Assembly: GCF_001294335.1 (NCBI RefSeq)
Contig: NZ_LGKG01000157.1
Coordinates: forward strand, 1-64,000
Direction of reading: 5' to 3'
Length of the DNA: 64,000 nucleotides
Origin: Streptomyces chattanoogensis
GTDB lineage: Bacteria > Actinomycetota > Actinomycetes > Streptomycetales > Streptomycetaceae
In this document: in pieces, positions 26,826 to 36,165 of the stretch
Layout of the letters: the number at the start of each line of letters is the position of its first letter
Position numbering within the stretch: position 1 is the first letter of the stretch
The notes under the pieces: generated by a model
Databases searched by the model: none
The model's input: only the letters and a program-made list of their open reading frames with translations
What the model was told of the DNA's origin: nothing
Made by a program: the position numbers and the translations under genes

Positions 26826-27485
26826 TTGAATAAGAGTCAACAGCGCGGACAGGGCGGATCCCCGGGCGCCCGCGGCACCGTACGCTCCCAGGCGCGGCGT
26901 GCCGAACTCATCGCCACAGGAAGGAAGTTGTTCGCCGACACCTCGTACGACGCGCTGTCCATGGACGACATCGCCCGCGAGGCCGGAGTGGCCAAGGGCC
27001 TGATCTACTACTACTTCACCAACAAGCGCGGCTATTACCTCGCGATCATCGAGGACGCGGTGGCCCAGCTGGTCGAGCGCGCGGGAAACGCTCATGATTT
27101 CCCGCCAGTCGAGCGCGTCCGGCGCACCATCGACGGCTATCTGCGCTACGCCCAGCACCACCAGGCCGCCTATCGCGCCATCGTCACCGGCGGCGTCGGC
27201 TTCGACGCCGAGGTGCTGGCGATCCGCGACACGGTGCGCGCCCGGCTGCTCGGCACCATCGCGCAGGGTGCCTGGGGCCGGGACGACATTCCGCCGCTCG
27301 CCCGTACGGCCCTGACCGGCTGGCTCTCCAGCGTCGAGGGCGTCACCCTCGACTGGATCGCGGCCCAGGAGATACCCCGTGAGACGGTGGCCGCTCTCCT
27401 GGTGCGCGGCCTGGGCGACACGCTCCGGCTGATCGAGGAGTACGAGCCGGCCTGCCCGGCGCCGCCGTCCCGGCCGCCGGCCTGA
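26826..27485 (+). CDS. TetR-family transcriptional regulator
   Basis: A TTG start at 26826 is the likely one (219 aa). The helix-turn-helix is LSMDDIAREAGVAKGLIYYYFTNKRGYYLAI, preceded by RRAELIATGRKLFADTSYDA. It is divergent from the DUF6230/DUF6114 pair; the 120-bp space between contains a TTGACG/TAGGGC promoter-like pair in front of the regulator gene. The ligand-binding domain is unassigned. Confidence 0.85.
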   Translation: MNKSQQRGQGGSPGARGTVRSQARRAELIATGRKLFADTSYDALSMDDIAREAGVAKGLIYYYFTNKRGYYLAIIEDAVAQLVERAGNAHDFPPVERVRRTIDGYLRYAQHHQAAYRAIVTGGVGFDAEVLAIRDTVRARLLGTIAQGAWGRDDIPPLARTALTGWLSSVEGVTLDWIAAQEIPRETVAALLVRGLGDTLRLIEEYEPACPAPPSRPPA

Positions 27486-27514
27486 GCTCCCGTCACCGCC
27501 CGCGGCAAGGGGAA

Positions 27515-27542
27515 GGGCGGGAGGCCCCACAGCCTCCCGCCC
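27515..27542. terminator. Bidirectional hairpin between tetR-type gene and chitinase
   Basis: GGGCGGGAGGC and GCCTCCCGCCC form an 11-bp stem around a 6-base loop in the 80 bp between two convergent genes. Confidence 0.7.
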
Positions 27543-27567
27543 GGCTCCGTCACTGCCGCCGTCAGCG

Positions 27568-28836
<1,269 letters not shown>

Positions 28837-28937
28837 GTCATCTCCTCGGAGGGGGGCGAGGTGGAGCCTGACCTGCGTTCGGATTGCGCCTGGAGGGACT
28901 TGGCATGAACGCGTAGAACGTTGGAGGAGAAGGTAGA

Positions 28938-28973
28938 AGGACTAGACCAGTAGGGTCAATGGTTCGGACCAAT
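28938..28973 (-). promoter_or_regulatory. Chitinase operators (DasR dre-like / chitinase direct repeats)
   Basis: On the minus strand TACTGGTCTAGTCCT (from 28952) and ATTGGTCCGAACCATT (from 28973) lie 22 bp apart, about 100-135 bp before the chitinase start. Both resemble the DasR site ACTGGTCTAGACCAGT and the 12-bp direct repeats known in Streptomyces chitinase promoters. Each half TGGTC is perfect. The remaining 28837-29204 holds no gene. Confidence 0.7.
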
Positions 28974-29204
28974 TTCGTGGCCGGGGGAGGGGCGGGAGAC
29001 CGCTGGCCGGACCGGTCACATCTGTTGATGATCAACCCGTGACGCGGGGCGTCCGATCGGGCATACTCCTAGCGCCACAGCTGCAGGTCATGGCCATCCG
29101 AGACCCGGACGGTGATCATCGGCTGGGCACCCGGAAATCCGGCGGCGCCGCCCTCACCCCGTGCGCGCGTTGCCGCAGCGCCCGACAGGGAGGAGAGCGC
29201 CGCA

Positions 29205-30377
29205 ATGACCGAGTACGGCCCCCGGCCGGTGGACCGCAAGCTGCCCACCGAGGAAGCCCGCGACCTGCTGACGCTCGTACGCGAACTCATCGAGCGCGAG
29301 ATCAGGCCGGTCGCCGCGGAGGAGGAGGACGCCGGACGTTTCCCGCGCGACACCTTCACCCTGCTCTCCGAATCCGGACTGCTGTCTCTTCCGTACGCCG
29401 AGGAGTTCGGCGGCGGTGACCAGCCCTACGAGGTCTACCTCCAGGTCCTCGAGGAACTCGCGGCCGCGCGGCTCACCGTCGGCCTCGGCGTCAGCGTGCA
29501 CACCCTCGCCTGCCATGCGCTCGCCGAATTCGGCACCAAGGAACAGCGCGCCGAACACCTCCCGGCCATGCTCGGGGGCGGGCTGCTCGGCGCGTACTGC
29601 CTCTCCGAACCGGCCTCCGGTTCCGACGCCGCGTCCCTGACCACTCGCGCCACGCGTGAGGGCGACCACTGGGTCATCAACGGCACCAAGGCGTGGATCA
29701 CCCACGGCGGAGTGGCCGACTTCTACACCCTTCTGGCCCGTACCGGCGGCGACGGCCCCCGCGGCATCACGGCCTTCCTCGTCCCCGGCGACGCCGAGGG
29801 CCTCAGCGCCGCGGCGCCCGAGCGCAAGATGGGCATGAAGGGGTCCCCGACCGCCCAGCTGCACTTCGACGACGTCCGCATCCCCGACGCCCGCCGCATC
29901 GGCGACGAGGGCCAGGGCTTCGCCGTCGCCCTCTCGGCCCTCGACTCCGGCCGCCTCGGCATCGCGGCCTGCGCCATCGGCGTCGCCCAGGCGGCACTGG
30001 ACGAGGCGCTCGCCTACGTCGCCTCACGGCAGCAATTCGGCCGCCCGATCGCCGACTTCCAGGGCCTGCGCTTCATGCTGGCCGACATGGCCACCCAGGT
30101 GGAGGCCGGCCGGGCGCTCTACCTCGCCGCCGCCCGCCTCCGGGACGCCGGGCAGCCGTTCTCCAAGGAGGCGGCCATGGCCAAACTCTTCTGCACGGAC
30201 GCGGGAATGCGGGTGACCACGGACGCCGTCCAGCTCCTCGGCGGCTACGGCTACACCCTCGACTTCCCGGCCGAGCGCTATATGCGCGAGGCCAAGGTGC
30301 TCCAGATCGTGGAGGGCACCAACCAGATCCAGCGGATGGTCATCGCCCGGCACCTGGCGGGACCCGAGTCGCGCTGA
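29205..30377 (+). CDS. Acyl-CoA dehydrogenase
   Basis: The ATG at 29205 follows AGGGAGGAGAG. The protein has 390 aa. Family motifs are LLGAYCLSEPASGSDAASL (FAD and substrate), WVINGTKAWITHGG, MGMKGSPTAQLHFDDVRIP, RQQFGRPIADFQGL, QLLGGYGYTLDFPAERYMREAKVLQIVEGTNQIQ with the catalytic Glu in the last segment. It is a soluble FAD enzyme for the first step of acyl-CoA oxidation. A strong terminator follows at 30391-30424. Confidence 0.92.
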   Translation: MTEYGPRPVDRKLPTEEARDLLTLVRELIEREIRPVAAEEEDAGRFPRDTFTLLSESGLLSLPYAEEFGGGDQPYEVYLQVLEELAAARLTVGLGVSVHTLACHALAEFGTKEQRAEHLPAMLGGGLLGAYCLSEPASGSDAASLTTRATREGDHWVINGTKAWITHGGVADFYTLLARTGGDGPRGITAFLVPGDAEGLSAAAPERKMGMKGSPTAQLHFDDVRIPDARRIGDEGQGFAVALSALDSGRLGIAACAIGVAQAALDEALAYVASRQQFGRPIADFQGLRFMLADMATQVEAGRALYLAAARLRDAGQPFSKEAAMAKLFCTDAGMRVTTDAVQLLGGYGYTLDFPAERYMREAKVLQIVEGTNQIQRMVIARHLAGPESR

Positions 30378-30390
30378 GGCACCTCGAGGG

Positions 30391-30424
30391 GCGGGGCCGG
30401 GCGCCACACGGTGCCCGGCCCCGC
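30391..30424. terminator. Hairpin terminator after acyl-CoA dehydrogenase gene
   Basis: The 12-bp stem GCGGGGCCGGGC / GCCCGGCCCCGC has a 10-base loop and no T run. Confidence 0.65.
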
Positions 30425-30521
30425 TCCGTGGCGCCCGCACTTTCCGCCTGGGTATGGCAGCCGGCGCGTACCTGACGTACCGTCAACTCCCCTGCGAGGA
30501 CCGCGCGCCCAGGAGGAGACC

Positions 30522-31643
30522 GTGTCCGACCGCCCGATCGCGCTCGACGAATACCCGATCCACCAGGCCCCGCTGTCCATGCGGCATGTCGCCACCGGTG
30601 ACCGCAACGCCTACGACCGGTGCATCTTCCACGTCATGGACCACTCCGGCCGCGCCCTGCTCATCGCCGGCCTCGGCGTCTACCCCAACACCGGGGTCAT
30701 CGACGCCTACGCCACCCTCCGCCTCGGCGACCGCCTGTATGCCGTACGGGCCTCCGATGCGCTCAGCGACGACCGGCTGGCGCTCACCGTCGGCCCGCTC
30801 GCCATCACCGTCGAGGAGCCGCTCGCCCGCCTGCGGCTGACCTGCGCTCCCGACCCCGGCGATCCCGACGGCCTGGCGTACGACCTGACCTGGACCGCGG
30901 CCTTTCCCGCCACCTGGGAGCCGCACCACACCCAGTACCGCGGCGACCGGCTGATGCTGGAGGGCCGCCGGTTCGTCCAGGCCGGCACCTGCACCGGAAC
31001 CCTCCGCGCCGGCGGGGAGGAGCTCACCGTCACGACGGGGGAGTGGACCGGCACCCGCGACCGCAGCTGGGGCGTCCGCCCGATCCCCGGGGAGGACGCC
31101 GGGCGGGCCGGGGAGGAGATGCGGCCCGAGGGCTTCCACTGGGTCTGGTGCCCGGTCCGCTTCGACGACCGGTTCGTGATGGTCATCGTCCAGGAGGACG
31201 CCGACGGCCACCGCACCCTGAACGAAGCGCTGCTGGTCCGCGACGGCTCCCGCGATGTCCAGCTCGGCTGGCCGGGCACCGACATCACCTACCGCCCCGG
31301 CACCCGGCACCCCGAGCGCGCCGTCATCCACCTCACCGACCCGGCCCGCAAACCCCTCGAGCTCACCGCCGAGATCCTCACCTCCTCACCCCTCGCCGTC
31401 GGCGCCGGCTACCCTCCCGCCGACGACTGGCAGCACGGCACCTGGCGCGGCCGCGGCTGGACCGACCGCCGCAGCTACGACCTCTCCGACCCCGCCGCCC
31501 ACCCCCTCGCCGCCTACGGCGTCACCGACCACGCCGCCCGCTTCACCCTCGACGGCCAGGTGGGCCACGGAATCTTCGAGCACGGCAGCTTCGGCCGCCA
31601 CGACCCCAGCGGCTTCACGGGCTACGGATCGGTCGCGCCATGA
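30522..31643 (+). CDS. DUF7064-like conserved protein
   Basis: The GTG at 30522 follows AGGAGGAG. The protein has 373 aa. Features are FHVMDHSGRALLIAGLGVYPNTGVIDAYA near the N-terminus and GEWTGTRDRSWGVRP mid-protein, as in DUF7064/7065 proteins that accompany lipid or hydroxy-acid catabolic genes. No membrane segment is seen. It overlaps the following phosphotransferase gene by ATGA, so the two are one transcription unit. Function unknown; it may be a lipid-binding or lyase-like beta protein. Confidence 0.65.
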   Translation: MSDRPIALDEYPIHQAPLSMRHVATGDRNAYDRCIFHVMDHSGRALLIAGLGVYPNTGVIDAYATLRLGDRLYAVRASDALSDDRLALTVGPLAITVEEPLARLRLTCAPDPGDPDGLAYDLTWTAAFPATWEPHHTQYRGDRLMLEGRRFVQAGTCTGTLRAGGEELTVTTGEWTGTRDRSWGVRPIPGEDAGRAGEEMRPEGFHWVWCPVRFDDRFVMVIVQEDADGHRTLNEALLVRDGSRDVQLGWPGTDITYRPGTRHPERAVIHLTDPARKPLELTAEILTSSPLAVGAGYPPADDWQHGTWRGRGWTDRRSYDLSDPAAHPLAAYGVTDHAARFTLDGQVGHGIFEHGSFGRHDPSGFTGYGSVAP

Positions 31644-32791
31644 CTGCCGCTCCGCGCCCCCGCACCACCACCCGCGACCCCGAAGCCCTGGCCCGGCGCC
31701 TCACCGCCTGGCTCGGCACCCGGCTCCCCGGCGCCCGCGCCACCCACACCACCGTCCCCGCCTCCAACGGCATGTCCAGCGAAACCCTGCTCTTCGACAT
31801 CGACCACCCCCACCACCCCGACCCGCCCTTCCGCTCCTGCGCGCTGCGCCTCGCCGCCGACCCCGCCGCGTACACGGTCTTCCCGCGCTACGACATGGCC
31901 CGGCAGTACCGCACCATGCGCCTGGTAGCCGACCGCACCGACCTCCCCGTGCCCCGCACCCTCTGGCTCGAAGAGGACCCCGCACACCTGGGCGCGCCCT
32001 TCTTCGTCATGGAGCGCGCCGCCGGCCGCGTCCCGCCGGACGTCATGCCCTATACGTACGAGGGGAATTGGCTGCACGACGGCACGGATGAAGAACGGGA
32101 ACGCCTCGAAGCCGCGAGCGTTTCGGTGCTCGCCCGGCTGCACGACCAAGTCCCGGTGCAGGAAGCGGAATTCCTCGCGGATGACGGATCCGGGAACGGA
32201 TCCGGGAACGGATCCGGGAACGGATCTGGGAACAGGTCCGGGAACGCATTGCAGCGTCATGTCGCAGCCCAACGCGCCTACTACGAATGGGTCGTTGACG
32301 GCCGTCCGCATTCCCCGGTCATTGAGCGCGGCTTTTCCTGGCTCGCCGAACACTGGCCGGCGGATCCCGGTGAAACGGTTCTGACCTGGGGTGATGCCCG
32401 GATCGGCAATATCGTCTACGACGATTCCTGGGAGCCTGCCGCCGTACTGGACTGGGAAATGGCCGCCCTCGGGCCCCGCGAACTCGACCTGGGCTGGATG
32501 GTGTATCTCCATCGCTTCTTCCAGGACCTCACGCAGAGCAGCGGGCAGCCCGGACTCCCTGATTTTCTGCGCCGCCACAATATCGAGGGGCGCTATACCC
32601 GGCTCACCGGGCACACACCCCGCGACATGGAATTCCACACCCTCTATGCGGCCCTGCGGCAGGCCATCGTGATGCTGCGGGTGGCGTACCGCCAGGTGCA
32701 TTTCGGTGAGGTGCCGGTGCCGGCCGACGCCGATGCGCTGATCCTGCACCGGGACACCCTGGAAGCGATGCTCGCCGGCCGTTACTGGTGA
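31640..32791 (+). CDS. APH-like phosphotransferase (ACAD10/11-type kinase)
   Basis: The protein has 383 aa. The kinase fold has a Lys/Arg-containing N-lobe (SSETLLFDI, SCALRLAADP), hinge VPRTLWLEEDPAHLGAPFFVMERAAG, catalytic loop LTWGDARIGNIVYDD and metal-binding VLDWEMAALGPRELDLGW. Homologous domains in ACAD10/11 phosphorylate 4-hydroxyacyl substrates before a dehydrogenase acts, and an acyl-CoA dehydrogenase gene lies just upstream. An in-frame insertion of five GSGN-type repeats (32186-32245) sits between the lobes. Confidence 0.8.
   Translation: MTAAPRPRTTTRDPEALARRLTAWLGTRLPGARATHTTVPASNGMSSETLLFDIDHPHHPDPPFRSCALRLAADPAAYTVFPRYDMARQYRTMRLVADRTDLPVPRTLWLEEDPAHLGAPFFVMERAAGRVPPDVMPYTYEGNWLHDGTDEERERLEAASVSVLARLHDQVPVQEAEFLADDGSGNGSGNGSGNGSGNRSGNALQRHVAAQRAYYEWVVDGRPHSPVIERGFSWLAEHWPADPGETVLTWGDARIGNIVYDDSWEPAAVLDWEMAALGPRELDLGWMVYLHRFFQDLTQSSGQPGLPDFLRRHNIEGRYTRLTGHTPRDMEFHTLYAALRQAIVMLRVAYRQVHFGEVPVPADADALILHRDTLEAMLAGRYW
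32186..32245 (+). repeat. 12-bp minisatellite inside the phosphotransferase gene
   Basis: Five tandem copies of GGATCCGGGAAC (the last two with single changes) encode Gly-Ser-Gly-Asn units (one Arg variant) without disturbing the frame. Confidence 0.9.
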
Positions 32792-32813
32792 GCGGCCGGC
32801 CGGGCGAGCGGAC

Positions 32814-33248
32814 TCAGGCGCTGTGGCGCATCTCCGGCACCCGGGCCGGCCGGGTGCCGGGGCCGCCGATGTGCGAGAACGGCTGGCGGCGCCAGTCCAG
32901 GCTCTCCGGGAGCGTCAGCAGCACGGCCGCGTCCTGCTCCTGAGTCTCCGTCGCGCCGTCGGTCTCCGGCGCCTCGGCCACCGGCCGGCCGGATCCCTGG
33001 CACACCGTCAGGCCGAACGGATTCCACGGCGAGGGGCACAGGGCGTGCTCCGGCAGCGTGTCCTCGTCCGCCAGCAGCGCGATCGGCTGCCCGCAGTCCG
33101 GGCAGGTCACGCGGTAGATGTCAAAGGTCTCGAAGGCCTCGTCCGGGCCGTCCGTACCGTCGTCCCCAAAGAAACCGGGACTGTCGCCCTCCTGTGCGCC
33201 GACGGTCGACGCGGCGGATTCCTGCTTGAGGCGTCGCATGATGTCCAT
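32814..33248 (-). CDS. Conserved hypothetical protein with zinc-ribbon-like segment
   Basis: The protein has 144 aa from the ATG at 33248, or 141 from 33239. The central part YRVTCPDCGQPIALLADEDTLPEHALCPSPWNPFGLTVCQGSG holds four cysteines in a CxxC...C...C layout and may bind zinc. The ends are acidic and low in complexity. It is convergent with the phosphotransferase gene. No function is recognised. Confidence 0.65.
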   Translation of the reverse strand: MDIMRRLKQESAASTVGAQEGDSPGFFGDDGTDGPDEAFETFDIYRVTCPDCGQPIALLADEDTLPEHALCPSPWNPFGLTVCQGSGRPVAEAPETDGATETQEQDAAVLLTLPESLDWRRQPFSHIGGPGTRPARVPEMRHSA

Positions 33249-33461
33249 CCCCCTCGGGTGGGCCAGGCCACTCGGACCGCTGACTTCCTTGACGGGCGGT
33301 CCCGGCCACCACCAGCAATTCCCTTCATGCCGCGTGCATAATCACCGCGGCCCGGCGGACACGGGTTCACCGGTGTGGCATTGCTCACACGGGACCCGCG
33401 CGGGGTGTCCACGATCCGGCGCGCGCTGCGCATTCGCGGCCGCGCACAGTAGGTTGGGCGG

Positions 33462-33902
33462 GTGGAGGAGTTGGACCGACAAATCGTGGATCTGCTCGTC
33501 AAGGACGGGCGGATGAGCTACACCGACCTGGGCAAGGCCACCGGCCTGTCCACCTCGGCCGTGCACCAGCGCGTGCGCCGGCTCGAGCAGCGCGGTGTCA
33601 TCCGGGGCTATGCCGCCATCGTGGACCCCGAAGCCGTGGGCCTGCCGCTCACCGCCTTCATCTCGGTCAAACCCTTCGACCCCAGTGCGCCGGACGACAT
33701 CTCCGACCGCCTCGCGGAGGTCCCCGAGCTGGAGGCCTGCCACAGCGTCGCGGGCGACGAGAACTACATCCTCAAGGTCCGCGTCGCCACCCCGCTGGAG
33801 CTGGAGCATCTGCTCACCCGGATCCGTTCGCTCGCCGGGGTCTCGACCCGTACGACGGTCGTGCTGTCCACTCCGTACGAGGCCCGGCCGCCGCGCATCT
33901 GA
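33462..33902 (+). CDS. Lrp/AsnC-family regulator
   Basis: The GTG at 33462 gives 146 aa. The helix-turn-helix (DRQIVDLLVKDGRMSYTDLGKATGLSTSAVHQRVRRLEQRGVI) is followed by the RAM domain (AFISVKPFDP, LEACHSVAGDENYILKVRV, GVSTRTTVVLST). The GDENY motif forms the amino-acid effector pocket. An amidohydrolase gene follows after 60 bp. Confidence 0.9.
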   Translation: MEELDRQIVDLLVKDGRMSYTDLGKATGLSTSAVHQRVRRLEQRGVIRGYAAIVDPEAVGLPLTAFISVKPFDPSAPDDISDRLAEVPELEACHSVAGDENYILKVRVATPLELEHLLTRIRSLAGVSTRTTVVLSTPYEARPPRI

Positions 33903-33963
33903 CCTGGCGATATCCGGCCCCCCGCGTGCGGTGCGCCCGCGCGCAGGGGCCAGACTGTCCGGT

Positions 33964-35610
33964 ATGAGCGAGCGCATCCCCGACCCGGCCCCGCCCCGTA
34001 CCGTCCTGCTGCGCGGCGGTGAGGTGCACAGCCCCGCGGACCCCTTCGCCACCGCCATGGTGGTCGAGGGCGACCGCATCGCCTGGGTGGGGGAGGAGGG
34101 CGCCGCCGACTCCTTCGCCGACGGTGTCGACGAGGTCGTGCACCTAGAGGGCGCGCTGGTCACCCCCGCCTTCACGGACGCACACGTGCACACCACCGCC
34201 ACCGGGCTCGCGCTGACCGGCCTCGATCTGGCCGGTGCGGCCACACTGTCGGATGCGCTGGCCCGCATCCGCGCGTATGCGGCCGCGCGCCCGGCGGACC
34301 GGGTCCTGCTCGGCCACGGCTGGGACTCCGGCGACTGGCCCGAGGGGCGCCCGCCCTCCCGTACGGAACTGGACGCGGCAACCGGCGGCCGTCCCCTCTA
34401 TCTGACCCGTGTCGACGTGCACTCCGCGGTCGTGACCACGGCCCTGCTGGACCTGGTCCCCAGGGTTCGTGAGCTGCCCGGATTCCATGCCGACGCCCCG
34501 CTGACCGAAGACGCCCACCACGCCGTACGGGCCGCCGCCCACGCCACCGTCACGCCTTCCCAGCGGGCCGACGCCCAGGCGGCGGCGCTCGCCCGCGCCG
34601 CCTCGCTCGGGATCGGCAGCATCCATGAGTGCGCGGGGCCGAAGATCTCGAGCGAGGACGACTTCACCGCGCTGCTGGCCCTGGCGGCCGACAGCGGTGT
34701 CGCCGGCCCGCGGGTGGTCGGCTACTGGGCCGAACTGATCGCATCCGCAAAGGAGGCCGAGCGGATCCGGGAGCTGGGCGCGATCGGCGCGGCCGGCGAT
34801 CTGTTCGTCGACGGCTCCCTCGGCTCGCACACCGCCCACCTGCACGCCCCGTACGCCGACGCCGCCCACACCGGCACCGCGCACCTCGACGCCGAGGCCG
34901 TCGCCGCCCATGTCGCCGCCTGCACCGAGGCCGGGCTCCAGGCCGGTTTCCATGCGATCGGCGACGCGGCGCTGACCACCGTCGTCGACGGCGTACGGGC
35001 CGCCGCCGAGCGCGTCGGCCTGGACCGGATCCGCGCCGCCCGGCACCGCGTCGAGCACGCCGAAATGCTCACCGCCACCACCCTCGCCGGCTTCGCCGAG
35101 CTCGCCCTGACCGCCTCCGTACAGCCCGCCTTCGACGCGGCATGGGGCGGCGGCGAGGGCATGTACGCGGCCCGCCTCGGCGCCGACCGCGCCCGCACCC
35201 TCAACCCGTACGCCGCCCTGCTCAAGGCCGGTGTCCCGCTCGCCCTCGGCTCCGACAGCCCGGTCACCCCGCTCGACCCCTGGGGCACCCTGCGCGCCGC
35301 CGTCTTCCACCGCACCCGCGCCCACCGCATCTCCGCCCGTGCCGCGTTCACCGCCCACACCCGCGGCGGCTGGCGGGCCATCGGCCGGGACGACGCGGGA
35401 GTCCTGGTGCCCGGCGCGCCCGCCGACTACGCGGTCTGGCGCACCGGCGAACTGATCGTCCAGGCCCTCGACGAGCGGGTGGAACGCTGGTCCACCGACC
35501 CGCGCTCCGGCACCCCCGGTCTGCCCGATCTGACCCCCGGCGGCGACCTCCCGGAGTGCCTGGCCACGGTCGTCGGCGGCCGCACCGTCTTCGCGCGGCC
35601 GATCGAGTGA
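33964..35610 (+). CDS. YtcJ-like metal-dependent amidohydrolase
   Basis: The ATG at 33964 gives 548 aa; the leader is short and lacks a clear Shine-Dalgarno sequence. Motifs are the metal pair TPAFTDAHVHTTATG, the strand ending GFHAIGDAAL, RHRVEHAEML and the catalytic Asp region LALGSDSPVTPLDPWGTL, all of the amidohydrolase superfamily (NfdA/YtcJ group). The usual length is about 540. It probably hydrolyses an N-formyl or amide substrate in the cytosol. It may be controlled by the upstream Lrp-type regulator. Confidence 0.85.
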   Translation: MSERIPDPAPPRTVLLRGGEVHSPADPFATAMVVEGDRIAWVGEEGAADSFADGVDEVVHLEGALVTPAFTDAHVHTTATGLALTGLDLAGAATLSDALARIRAYAAARPADRVLLGHGWDSGDWPEGRPPSRTELDAATGGRPLYLTRVDVHSAVVTTALLDLVPRVRELPGFHADAPLTEDAHHAVRAAAHATVTPSQRADAQAAALARAASLGIGSIHECAGPKISSEDDFTALLALAADSGVAGPRVVGYWAELIASAKEAERIRELGAIGAAGDLFVDGSLGSHTAHLHAPYADAAHTGTAHLDAEAVAAHVAACTEAGLQAGFHAIGDAALTTVVDGVRAAAERVGLDRIRAARHRVEHAEMLTATTLAGFAELALTASVQPAFDAAWGGGEGMYAARLGADRARTLNPYAALLKAGVPLALGSDSPVTPLDPWGTLRAAVFHRTRAHRISARAAFTAHTRGGWRAIGRDDAGVLVPGAPADYAVWRTGELIVQALDERVERWSTDPRSGTPGLPDLTPGGDLPECLATVVGGRTVFARPIE

Positions 35611-36165
35611 CATCGGGCGGGAAGGTGTCGCCACAGGTGCGCTTGCAGCCCCTTGCCCCACCTGGGCCCGCCCGCCGGTGACCTGGGGCGACGCGAAACC
35701 GACGCAGGCGGAGCACCTGTTGACAGCAGGCGGTCGGCGGCCGGTAGGTTCGGCCGGGTCCACCACAGGACGTCCGATCGGGAGACCTCCGCGCAGTCGT
35801 CGAACGCAGCTGGGCCATGGGGCGGGGCGCCACACCGGCGCACCGCCACTGGGAGCCAGGTCCAGCGCCAGCGGGACGGCGTGACGGAGGGTTTCAGTCG
35901 GTCGGCAGGTGCGACCCGGGTGGGGCCCGGAGCTCAGTAGACAACGGCTTTCGGTCGACCCGCAGCCAGCGGGTCCCAGGTCGGCCCGAAGGGCACCGGG
36001 CCCCGATCCGCACCTCTCCGCACAACCCCGCGCTTGTGCGCTGCGCCTCGGTCTTGCGCACCTGGCACCCGGTACGGCGCCTTCCCGATGTACGGTCAGC
36101 TCACTCCCCCGAGCTCCCCAGGAGCAGGGAGGGACCCCCACCCGACCTGCAGGAAGGCCGCGACC
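35611..36165 (+). other. 555-bp gene-free region with promoter and structured leader in front of lnt
   Basis: No protein gene is seen. A sigma-70-like promoter TTGACA (35720-35725) and TAGGTT (35745-35750, 19-bp spacer) is followed by about 400 bases rich in hairpins, for example ACCCGC/GCGGGT and GCCC/GGGC pairs near 35958-36000. This could be a long untranslated leader or a small RNA gene. Confidence 0.4.
35720..35750 (+). promoter_or_regulatory. Putative sigma-70-type promoter
   Basis: A perfect -35 TTGACA and a near-consensus -10 TAGGTT stand 19 bp apart in an otherwise GC-rich intergenic region, about 415 bp before the lnt start. Confidence 0.45.

Noticed and set aside
34144..36141. A 665-residue minus-strand frame opposite the amidohydrolase gene and the lnt leader
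   Set aside because: Gly/Arg-rich composition without motifs, antisense to a gene with complete metal-binding motifs.
35720..36165. RNase P RNA, tmRNA or 6S RNA
   Set aside because: None of the conserved core motifs (for example GAGGAAAGTCC of RNase P) can be found.
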